From the NCBI GenBank assembly GCA_022013395.1, contig JAKLQL010000404.1, positions 1-6,527 of the forward strand: a stretch of 6,527 bases of DNA, written 5' to 3'. This document shows positions 1-5,298 of this stretch, in pieces. The stretch comes from Acetobacterium sp. (lineage in GTDB: Bacteria > Bacillota > Clostridia > Eubacteriales > Eubacteriaceae). The notes under the pieces are model-generated. The model had not been told where the DNA came from and ran no database searches. It saw only the letters and a list, made by a program, of their open reading frames with translations. A program made the position numbers and the translations under genes. Each line of letters begins with the position of its first letter. Within the stretch, counting starts at the first letter, position 1.

Positions 1-296
1 GATAAAAAGGGCAGAGCACCAGGTTTGAAGCCAATCTCATTAAGAATGGCATTGCGGGACATCACATCCCATTCTGCTTTAATATCCTCGATAGAGTCGG
101 ATAAATAGAACCGTTCTCTAAAATATTCGGCGGTCTCGGTGAAACTCTTACCGGATATTGCCATCGACAAATCTTCAGGGCAGGCGAGTCCCCGACGCCC
201 CAGAAAATCCACATCAATTTGGTGCCAGAGATTCATGGAATCCACGAGGGTGCCATCAAAATCGAATATAATTGCGTTTATTTGTTTGGTTATCAT
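1..296 (-). CDS. HAD-family phosphatase (HAD-IA, phosphoglycolate phosphatase / beta-phosphoglucomutase-like), partial
   Basis: Reading the minus strand from ATG at 296-294 gives 98 complete codons with no stop before the window edge, so the C-terminal part is missing. Near the N-terminus is the HAD motif I, IIFDFDGTLVDS (about residues 9-20). D12 would be the phospho-accepting nucleophile and D14 the general acid/base. The residues after it (SMNLWHQIDVDF, later GKSFTETAEYF and GFKPGALPFL) fit the helical C1 cap of subclass IA, and the KPGA stretch normally leads back into the core domain. Motifs II-IV lie beyond the edge. HAD-IA enzymes hydrolyse or isomerise small phosphorylated metabolites in the cytoplasm; the substrate cannot be told from this piece. 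A GAAAGG ribosome site lies about 8 bases upstream of the start, and a good minus-strand promoter lies upstream (327-354). The gene is divergent from ispE. Family assignment is firm; specific function is unknown. Confidence 0.88.
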   Translation of the reverse strand, partial: MITKQINAIIFDFDGTLVDSMNLWHQIDVDFLGRRGLACPEDLSMAISGKSFTETAEYFRERFYLSDSIEDIKAEWDVMSRNAILNEIGFKPGALPFL

Positions 297-326
297 GAGG
301 GGGGCCTTTCAGAATGTAGTGTCTTG

Positions 327-354
327 ATTATACACCATAAAAGCAGGTTTTCAA
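327..354 (-). promoter_or_regulatory. Sigma-A-type promoter for the HAD phosphatase gene
   Basis: On the minus strand there is TTGAAA (plus coordinates 349-354) and a perfect TATAAT (327-332) separated by 16 bases. The -10 box ends about 30 bases before the ATG at 296, giving a short leader. The -35 has five of six consensus bases. This is the best-matching promoter in the window. Confidence 0.7.
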
Positions 355-367
355 CCATGATTTTTTA

Positions 368-396
368 TTCCAAAGAAGGCAGGATTATGATACAAT
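368..396 (+). promoter_or_regulatory. Extended -10 promoter for ispE-gntR
   Basis: TATGATACAAT (386-396) fits the Gram-positive extended -10 form TRTGnTATAAT, with TACAAT (391-396) as the hexamer. A weak -35, TTCCAA (368-373), sits 17 bases upstream with only three consensus bases, which is usual where an extended -10 is present. The start of transcription would fall near 403, leaving roughly a 35-base leader before the ispE ATG. The -35 boxes of this promoter and the divergent one are only 13 bases apart. Confidence 0.55.
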
Positions 397-437
397 GGAT
401 AAAGTATACAATATTATAAGTACAACGAGAGGGAAAG

Positions 438-1316
438 ATGGATACGATTAGTTTAAAAGCCAAGGCCAAGGTGAATCTGTCGTTGGATGTCACCGGGATC
501 AGAGAAAATGGTTATCACGAAATGCGGATGATCAATCATTCCATCGATCTGGAAGATATATTGACCTTTGAAGCTTGTGATGAAGGGGTTATCCTGACAT
601 CAAATGATCAGACGATTCCGCTGGATGAACGAAATCTGGTAATGAAGGCGGCGCTAAAACTACAAAATCAATTTAATATTAAGCAGGGTGTTAAAATTCA
701 CCTGGAGAAAAGAATTCCAGCCCAAGCGGGTTTGGCCGGTGGGAGCAGTGATGCGGCGGCGACTTTAAAGGGGCTCAATATCCTTTGGAAGCTTAAGCTT
801 TCCCTTCAGGAGCTTTTAGCAATCGGTGTGACAATCGGGGCGGATGTTCCCTATTGCCTAGTTGGTGGCACCGCTCTGGTGGAAGGCATCGGCGAAAAAA
901 TAACCCCGCTGAAAGATCTCAAAAGCATGTCGGTTCTGGTAGTTAAACCAGATATCAACATCGCCACCCCCTGGGCATTTAAGAAACTTGATGAACTGAC
1001 GATCGAAAAACATCCGGATATCAAAGCGGTTATCGAATTACTGGAAGTCAATGATTATGCTAGTCTGAAAGACGGGATAGGAAATGTATTTGAGGCGGTA
1101 GCCTTCACCGCATATCCGGAAATAGCAGAAATAAAAAAAGAAATGTTAGCGCAGGACGCGATTGCAGCGATCATGACCGGCAGCGGTTCAACCGTGATCG
1201 GTTATTTCCCAAATCTGGAAGTGGCTGAGCAGTTATATCGACGATTTAAAGAAAAGTATAAAATGTGTTTTTTGACTGGGATAAAGAAAAATGAAGGAGA
1301 AAACTATGTGGGATGA
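438..1316 (+). CDS. ispE: 4-diphosphocytidyl-2-C-methyl-D-erythritol kinase (IspE)
   Basis: This 292-residue GHMP-family kinase uses ATP to phosphorylate the 2-hydroxyl of CDP-methylerythritol, the fourth step of the MEP route to IPP and DMAPP in the cytoplasm. All three family motifs are visible. The N-terminal AKAKVNLSLDV contains the catalytic lysine (K10). The glycine-rich ATP loop PAQAGLAGGSSDAAA spans residues 94-108. GADVPYCLVGG carries the catalytic aspartate (D136), and the C-terminal TGSGSTVIGYF is near 247-257. Length matches the family (about 280-300). The ATG at 438 is preceded by GAGAGGG (427-433) at close spacing, and the K10 motif lies where it should relative to this start. 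The gene ends in TGA inside the start region of the downstream gntR gene, with no terminator between them, so they form an operon. No key residue is missing. Confidence 0.96.
   Translation: MDTISLKAKAKVNLSLDVTGIRENGYHEMRMINHSIDLEDILTFEACDEGVILTSNDQTIPLDERNLVMKAALKLQNQFNIKQGVKIHLEKRIPAQAGLAGGSSDAAATLKGLNILWKLKLSLQELLAIGVTIGADVPYCLVGGTALVEGIGEKITPLKDLKSMSVLVVKPDINIATPWAFKKLDELTIEKHPDIKAVIELLEVNDYASLKDGIGNVFEAVAFTAYPEIAEIKKEMLAQDAIAAIMTGSGSTVIGYFPNLEVAEQLYRRFKEKYKMCFLTGIKKNEGENYVG
1294..1299 (+). promoter_or_regulatory. Ribosome binding site deciding the gntR start
   Basis: AAGGAG lies six bases before the ATG at 1306 and within the 3' end of ispE. It immediately follows an in-frame upstream ATG at 1291, which has no comparable site of its own. 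This favours 1306 as the true start and puts the regulator's ribosome site under ispE translation. Confidence 0.8.
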
Positions 1317-1992
1317 AAAAAAAGGCTTAAGTCTTGACATAAGCTCATGCAAGCCATTGCGGGAAATTGTTTTTGAAACAATTCGTTGCGCCATCATTAC
1401 CGGGGAACTGCAGCCGGGACAGCGTTTAATGGAGGTTCAATTAGCTGAGCAGATGGGTGTCAGCAGAACCCCGGTGCGCGAGTCGATCCGAAAGCTTGAA
1501 TTGGAGGGGTTGGTAAAAATGGTGCCACGAAAAGGTGTCTACGTTACCCCGATGTCAGTTAATGACCTCAAAGAAATGATGGAAATACGCCGGGCGTTGG
1601 AAGGGCTGGCCGCGGAACTGGCTGCTTTGAATGCTTCAAAGGAAGAAATTCATGGACTTTATGAAGCCAACGAGCGTTTTGGTGAATCGGCCCTACAAAA
1701 TGATGAAGAGGGAATTATCAAACATGATATGCTAATTCATGAAACCATTTATAAAGCCTCAAAAAATGTTAAACTGTTGACGATGATTAATAGCTTAAGA
1801 GAACAAATGCAGCGGTTTCGGGCTGAATATGTCCATCGTATTGATGATAAAAACCCGCTGGTAAATCAGCACATGGAAATAATCAGACAGATTGAAAAAG
1901 GCGAGGGCATGAAAGCCAACCTTGCCGCATGCGAACATATTTATACAACTGGAGACAGTATGTTGAGTTTACTGGAAAAGCAGATCGAATAA
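1306..1992 (+). CDS. GntR-family transcriptional regulator, FadR/FCD subfamily
   Basis: This is a 228-residue cytoplasmic DNA-binding regulator. Residues about 15-80 form the winged helix-turn-helix. They contain the GntR signature ITGELQPGQRL, then LAEQMGVSRTPVRESIRKLE (recognition helix region, about 46-65) and the wing KGVYVTP. From about residue 85 onward the all-helical FCD ligand domain begins (EIRRALEGLAAELAA). Likely metal or ligand contacts are D141 and H145 (KHDMLIHETI), H189 (NQHMEII) and H211 (CEHIY), the usual D-H-H-H pattern of metal-binding FCD proteins. I chose ATG 1306 over the in-frame ATG 1291 because AAGGAG sits at the right distance from 1306. The gene overlaps ispE by 11 bases, implying coupling. 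FCD regulators usually sense small organic acids or sugars; the effector and target here are unknown, and adjacency alone does not show that it controls isoprenoid synthesis. Confidence 0.92.
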   Translation: MWDEKKGLSLDISSCKPLREIVFETIRCAIITGELQPGQRLMEVQLAEQMGVSRTPVRESIRKLELEGLVKMVPRKGVYVTPMSVNDLKEMMEIRRALEGLAAELAALNASKEEIHGLYEANERFGESALQNDEEGIIKHDMLIHETIYKASKNVKLLTMINSLREQMQRFRAEYVHRIDDKNPLVNQHMEIIRQIEKGEGMKANLAACEHIYTTGDSMLSLLEKQIE

Positions 1993-1993
1993 A

Positions 1994-2042
1994 AAAACGC
2001 TTCCTGGCAAAAACAAAATATGTTTTTGCCAGGAAGCGTTTT
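1994..2042. terminator. Bidirectional intrinsic terminator between gntR and lspA
   Basis: A perfect 21-bp inverted repeat (arms 1994-2014 and 2022-2042) encloses a 7-base loop, AAAATAT. The centre of the stem is GC-rich (CGCTTCCTGGC). On the minus strand it is followed by a run of seven T (1997-1991), ideal for ending lspA. On the plus strand the right arm ends in TTTT followed by GTTTG, adequate for ending ispE-gntR. It starts two bases after the gntR stop and lies about 28 bases beyond the lspA stop, as expected for convergent genes sharing one terminator. Confidence 0.93.
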
Positions 2043-2069
2043 GTTTGAGTATGTTTTATTAAAAGATGC

Positions 2070-2549
2070 TTATTCTAATTTACCAAAATCGTTGTTCTCC
2101 AAAAAATTCTTATTGTTAAATAAAGCAAGCACCAGAATGATACTGCCACAGACAACAAACAGATCAGCAAAATTAAAGATTGCAAACTTGATCATGCGAA
2201 AATCCAGAAAGTCGACCACAAAATTCAAGCGCAGTCGATCCAATAAGTTACCGGCGGCGCCGCCGATAATAAAGGCCAGCGATACATTAATGATCCGATT
2301 TTCTTTGATATTGGGAATTTTGATTAAAAAATAAATCAGTACACCAATAAAAACCAACGTCATAATGATCAGAAAGATTTGCATGTTTGTAAAAAAACTG
2401 AAAGCGGCTCCGGTATTCTCAGCATAGGTCAGGTGGAAAACATTCGGGATAATCGGAAAAGTGTCCAGTGGCTTTATATGGGCAACGACCAGGTATTTTG
2501 AATATTGGTCAAGAAAGATAACAAAAAGGATAATGGCTATATAGATCAT
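2070..2549 (-). CDS. lspA: Lipoprotein signal peptidase (signal peptidase II, LspA)
   Basis: This 159-residue inner-membrane aspartyl protease cleaves the signal peptide of diacylglyceryl-modified prolipoproteins just before the lipidated cysteine, after Lgt has acted. Length fits the family. Conserved blocks occur in order: DQYSK (14-18) in the first helix, AENTGAAFSFF (43-53), GGAAGNLLDR (96-105), VVDF (111-114) and FNFADLFVVCG (125-135). The catalytic aspartates are D113 and D129; N101 and R105 of the GNxxDR block are present. Four membrane helices are apparent at about 2-20, 57-77, 87-103 and 124-145. The ATG at 2549 is preceded on the minus strand by TAGGAG with five bases between AGGAG and the ATG. 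The gene appears monocistronic: it is divergent from the AI-2E gene and ends at the hairpin shared with gntR. No catalytic or motif residue looks lost. Confidence 0.96.
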   Translation of the reverse strand: MIYIAIILFVIFLDQYSKYLVVAHIKPLDTFPIIPNVFHLTYAENTGAAFSFFTNMQIFLIIMTLVFIGVLIYFLIKIPNIKENRIINVSLAFIIGGAAGNLLDRLRLNFVVDFLDFRMIKFAIFNFADLFVVCGSIILVLALFNNKNFLENNDFGKLE

Positions 2550-2583
2550 GGTTTCTCCTAAATAAAGAATTGGCTATATAAAA

Positions 2584-2612
2584 ATATTATGATAATTTGC
2601 TCTAAAATACAA
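2584..2612 (-). promoter_or_regulatory. Possible lspA promoter
   Basis: On the minus strand TTGTAT (2607-2612) and TAATAT (2584-2589) are separated by 17 bases, each with four of six consensus bases. The region is very AT-rich, so chance matches are common and neighbouring alternatives such as CATAAT fit about as well. Confidence 0.33.
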
Positions 2613-2707
2613 GGAAAACTTTAGTTGAATGCAGTTTTATTTTAGTTTAATCTTAATTTAAGAAACTATTTGAAACTGCTTTGAATTTTTTAAGTTAAAT
2701 GTTAAGA

Positions 2708-2713
2708 TATAAT
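2708..2713 (+). promoter_or_regulatory. Possible -10 box for the AI-2E gene
   Basis: A perfect TATAAT lies 29 bases before the GTG start. No good -35 stands at 16-18 bases; the nearest TTGAAT (2681-2686) is 21 bases away, which is too far for normal sigma-A use. The hexamer alone makes this only a candidate. The rest of the 2550-2742 gap is AT-rich and shows no RNA gene or hidden reading frame that I can support. Confidence 0.4.
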
Positions 2714-2730
2714 TCGAGTTAAATTCGAAT
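2711..2730 (+). repeat. AATTCGA direct repeat with inverted-repeat symmetry, upstream of the AI-2E gene
   Basis: AATTCGA occurs at 2711-2717 and again at 2722-2728, one helical turn (11 bases) apart. The same stretch reads as an inverted repeat, ATTCGA (2712-2717) against TCGAAT (2725-2730), with a 7-base loop. It lies between the candidate -10 box and the ribosome site, a position suited to an operator or a small leader hairpin. The sequence is short and AT-rich, so chance is a real alternative. Confidence 0.35.
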
Positions 2731-2742
2731 CTGGAGGAGTGG

Positions 2743-3963
2743 GTGAAGGTTAAAATTGACAAAGAACTTGTTAAAAAATATGGTTATATTTTAGCCAGTG
2801 CAATTATATTGCTGCTGATTTATAAAATACTGGATAATTTCGGAATGATTGCCGACACCGTCGGAGGTGTTATAGCCAGCACTTTAGAAGTGCTCAGACC
2901 GATTCTTCTGGGAGTTGTACTGGCCTACTTTCTTTTCAGGCCGATGCGTGGAATTGAGAAGTTCATTTTCAAAGTTATTCCGAAAAGTATGAAGCGGTCA
3001 CGGATCGTCCGTTTGATTGCAATTCTGGTGGTATATGTCATTACAATTGTGATCGTTGTCCTGTTTTTCTATGCAACGATTCCGTCGGTGGTGGAGAGCC
3101 TCACCGGTTTGATTTATCAAACCCCCCAAAACTTAGCGGTGATTGATGACTATTTGGGGAAAATTATGGCAAACGGCGGTGCCACCCAGGATATTATCGC
3201 TAGTCTTAAATATGCTATTGACGGACTACAAAGTATGACACCGCGGGATCTTTGGAACCAGGTAGCTTCTTATTTCGGGACAAATCCCGAGTCGCTTAAA
3301 GATATCAGCAGTGTAGCCTTTGTTTTTGTTAAGGGAACCATTGGTTTTATTATCTCTTTTTTCATTGTTTTTTTCATCGGGCTCTATTTAATGCTGGATA
3401 AAGAAAGAATCATTGAACAGGTGGATCGTTTCACTAAAGCAGTTATGGGCAAAACCTCTTATGCTGCCGGACATTGGGCGGTTATCACGATTGACGATAT
3501 TTTTTATAAATATTTTGCCGGGAAAATTCTGATCTCGATCCTGGTTGGCTTTGTCTATTATTTATGACTGTTGCTGATTGGGGTTAATTATGCGCCGCTC
3601 TTTGGGGTGATCATGGGAATTACCAATATGATTCCTTATTTTGGTCCAATTATCGGTGGGGTGCTCAGTGTCGGAATTACCTTGATTGATGATCCGGTCA
3701 AAGCCTTATGGGTAGGGGTTTGGGTGGTTGTACTGCTGCAATTTGAAGGGAATATTCTGGCACCGAATTTTTTAGGGAAAATTGTTGAGCTCAATCCGTT
3801 TTGGGTGTTGGTCAGTGTAGTTGTTGGCGGCAGCCTCTTTGGAATCTGGGGAATGTTTATTGCAATCCCGATGTTTGCGGTAATCAAAGTATTTCTGGAA
3901 GAAGGCCTAACTCGCTGGGAAATCAAGAAAGAACAGATGGCTTTGGAAAAGCCCCAGGATTAA
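2743..3963 (+). pseudogene. AI-2E family transporter, split by an in-frame TGA
   Basis: The reading frame starts at GTG 2743, five bases after GGAGG (2733-2737), and ends at TAA 3961-3963, about 405 residues. That is close to usual AI-2E (YdiK/PerM/TqsA) size, but codon 275 is TGA. Predicted membrane helices lie near residues 13-30, 42-65, 88-112 and 195-217. The next helix (about 261-281) contains the stop. After it, in the same frame, comes the family block GITNMIPYFGPIIGG (292-306), followed by more hydrophobic helices and a charged tail. A hydrophilic segment (about 115-190) sits between helices three and four, as in the family. Members are multi-helix membrane proteins proposed to export quorum signals or, in some cases, to act as ion antiporters; the substrate here is unknown. 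Without readthrough, a 274-residue piece lacking the conserved C-terminal half would be made. No frameshift is needed to join the halves, so one base change or one sequencing error explains the break. Frame and family are clear; whether the gene still works is not. Confidence 0.8.
3565..3567 (+). other. In-frame TGA inside the AI-2E coding region
   Basis: The residues around it read GFVYYL-stop-LLLIGVNYAP, in the middle of a hydrophobic helix. From memory of the family, the aligned position is often a small or hydrophobic residue such as glycine. GGA, CGA, TGG, TGT or TGC would each become TGA by one substitution. ispE in this window ends with TGA, and TGG is used normally for tryptophan, so TGA is not simply reassigned. 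Confidence 0.85.
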
Positions 3964-4017
3964 ACGATGAATTGTATTATATTTCAAAGATAAATTCGAG
4001 AATAAATTAAGAAAATT

Positions 4018-4034
4018 AGCGGGTAATTCCCGCT
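4018..4034 (+). other. Small GC-rich hairpin in the AI-2E/tyrS gap
   Basis: AGCGGG (4018-4023) pairs with CCCGCT (4029-4034) around a TAATT loop. No T-run follows, so it is not a standard terminator. It ends about ten bases before the tyrS ribosome site AAAGGA (4044-4049) and could affect initiation or stabilise the mRNA end. The 96-base gap has no T-box consensus and no promoter that I find convincing. Confidence 0.45.
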
Positions 4035-4059
4035 GGAATCAAGAAAGGACATCGATTTA

Positions 4060-5286
4060 ATGGAGAGAGTATTTGACGTATTGCAGGAACGTGGGTTTAT
4101 TGAACAATGTACCCACGAAGAGGAAATCAAAAAATTATTGGCGGAAGAATCCGTTTCTTTTTATATTGGCTTTGACCCAACGGCGGATAGTCTGCACATT
4201 GGGCATTTTATTCAAATCATGGTAATGGCGCATATGCAGAAACATGGTCATCGTCCCATCGCTTTGATTGGCGGCGGCACGACCATGATTGGCGACCCAT
4301 CCGGCCGGACCGATATGCGTCAGGTCATGACTCCGGAACGGATTGCCGAGAATGGTGAAAAATTTAAAAAAGTCTTTGAAAAATTCCTGACCTTTGACGA
4401 TGATAAGGCTGTGATGATCAATAATGCCCAGTGGCTGTTGCCGCTTAATTACATTGATTTCTTGCGGGAAATCGGGGCTCACTTTTCAGTCAACCGGATG
4501 CTTACAGCAGATTGCTATAAATCTCGTCTGGAAAAAGGACTGACTTTTTTAGAATTCAATTACATGCTGCTGCAGGCTTATGACTTTTATGTGCTTCATC
4601 AAGAACAGGGCTGTAAAATGCAGTTTGGCGGCAATGATCAATGGTCCAATATTATTGCTGGAGTTGAACTGGTCCGGCGAAAAGATGCCAAACAGGTTTA
4701 TGGCATGACCTTTTCGCTATTAACCACCAGTGAAGGCATCAAAATGGGTAAAACGGCAAAGGGTGCGCTGTGGTTAGATCCGGAAAAAACATCACCTTAT
4801 GATTTCTATCAATACTGGCGTAATGTTGCGGATGCCGATGTGGAGAAGTGTCTGGCATTGTTGACTTTTATTCCCATGGACGAGGTGCGTCGCCTGGGGG
4901 CATTAAAAGATTCAGAAATTAATCAGGCCAAAGAAGTATTGGCCTTTACGGTTACCGAGATTATCCACGGCAACGCAGCGGCTCAAGAAGCTCAAAATGC
5001 CGCCCGAAAACTATTTTCCGGCGATCAGGGGGATGCGGACATCCCCAGCGTCGAATTATCAAAAGCTGAATTGGGAGAAGGTCTGGATATTCTGGCTTTA
5101 TTGGAAATTGCTAAGCTGATCCCAACCCGCAGTGAAGGCCGACGCCTGGTGCAACAGGGGGGAATTCTTGTTGATGGCGAAAAAGTTGAAGATTTCAAGC
5201 TTGTGATAACCCCGGCAGATTTTAAAGAGGGAAAACTTGTGCTTAAAAAAGGCAAGAAAGCCTTTAAACAAATCAATTTAGTATAG
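4060..5286 (+). CDS. tyrS: Tyrosine--tRNA ligase (TyrRS)
   Basis: This 408-residue class I aminoacyl-tRNA synthetase activates tyrosine with ATP and charges tRNA-Tyr in the cytoplasm. The Rossmann catalytic domain begins with [16 protein letters not shown] (35-50), containing the HIGH signature at 46-49. The tyrosine-pocket block LQAYDFYVL (171-179) and [11 protein letters not shown] (188-198) follow. The second ATP signature appears as KMGKT (228-232), a normal bacterial TyrRS variant of KMSKS. The C-terminal part (about 341-405) is an S4-like RNA-binding domain with [19 protein letters not shown], used to hold the long variable arm of tRNA-Tyr. Length matches bacterial TyrRS. ATG 4060 has AAAGGA ten bases upstream, slightly long spacing. 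No T-box leader is visible, although tyrS genes in Firmicutes often have one. hisS follows after 12 bases, so the two synthetase genes are very likely co-transcribed. Confidence 0.97.
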   Translation: MERVFDVLQERGFIEQCTHEEEIKKLLAEESVSFYIGFDPTADSLHIGHFIQIMVMAHMQKHGHRPIALIGGGTTMIGDPSGRTDMRQVMTPERIAENGEKFKKVFEKFLTFDDDKAVMINNAQWLLPLNYIDFLREIGAHFSVNRMLTADCYKSRLEKGLTFLEFNYMLLQAYDFYVLHQEQGCKMQFGGNDQWSNIIAGVELVRRKDAKQVYGMTFSLLTTSEGIKMGKTAKGALWLDPEKTSPYDFYQYWRNVADADVEKCLALLTFIPMDEVRRLGALKDSEINQAKEVLAFTVTEIIHGNAAAQEAQNAARKLFSGDQGDADIPSVELSKAELGEGLDILALLEIAKLIPTRSEGRRLVQQGGILVDGEKVEDFKLVITPADFKEGKLVLKKGKKAFKQINLV

Positions 5287-5298
5287 AAAGGTGACCAG

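Noticed and set aside
139..419. Two short plus-strand reading frames (139-327 and 219-419) over the HAD gene and the ispE leader
   Set aside because: They are largely antisense to the HAD coding sequence, have no ribosome site, and show no recognisable protein character; the second runs into the ispE promoter.
1291..1305. Upstream ATG at 1291 as the gntR start
   Set aside because: It is in frame, but the AAGGAG site lies just after it and is well spaced for ATG 1306; only five residues would be added.
2020..2334. Plus-strand 104-codon reading frame
   Set aside because: It is antisense to lspA, starts inside the terminator hairpin, and its sequence shows no protein family features, while the minus strand has all LspA motifs.
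3565..3567. UGA reassigned to tryptophan or glycine in this organism
   Set aside because: ispE ends with TGA, TGG is used normally for tryptophan, and no other gene here contains internal TGA.
3564..3570. Frameshift as the cause of the AI-2E break
   Set aside because: Both halves are in the same frame, so no insertion or deletion is needed.
3636..3926. Minus-strand reading frame within the AI-2E gene, and similar ones at 851-1051, 4135-4482, 5025-5336, 5620-5823 and 6121-6420
   Set aside because: All are antisense to well-supported genes, lack ribosome sites and show no family motifs.
3571..3963. Separate gene starting at TTG 3571
   Set aside because: It is the same reading frame as 2743-3564 and continues the same AI-2E domain; no ribosome site precedes 3571, so it is the second half of one gene.
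3801..4010. Plus-strand reading frame overlapping the end of the AI-2E gene
   Set aside because: It is out of frame with the conserved protein, has no ribosome site, and its product is low in recognisable structure.
4018..4034. Intrinsic terminator of the AI-2E gene
   Set aside because: The stem is only 6 bp and no T-run follows it.
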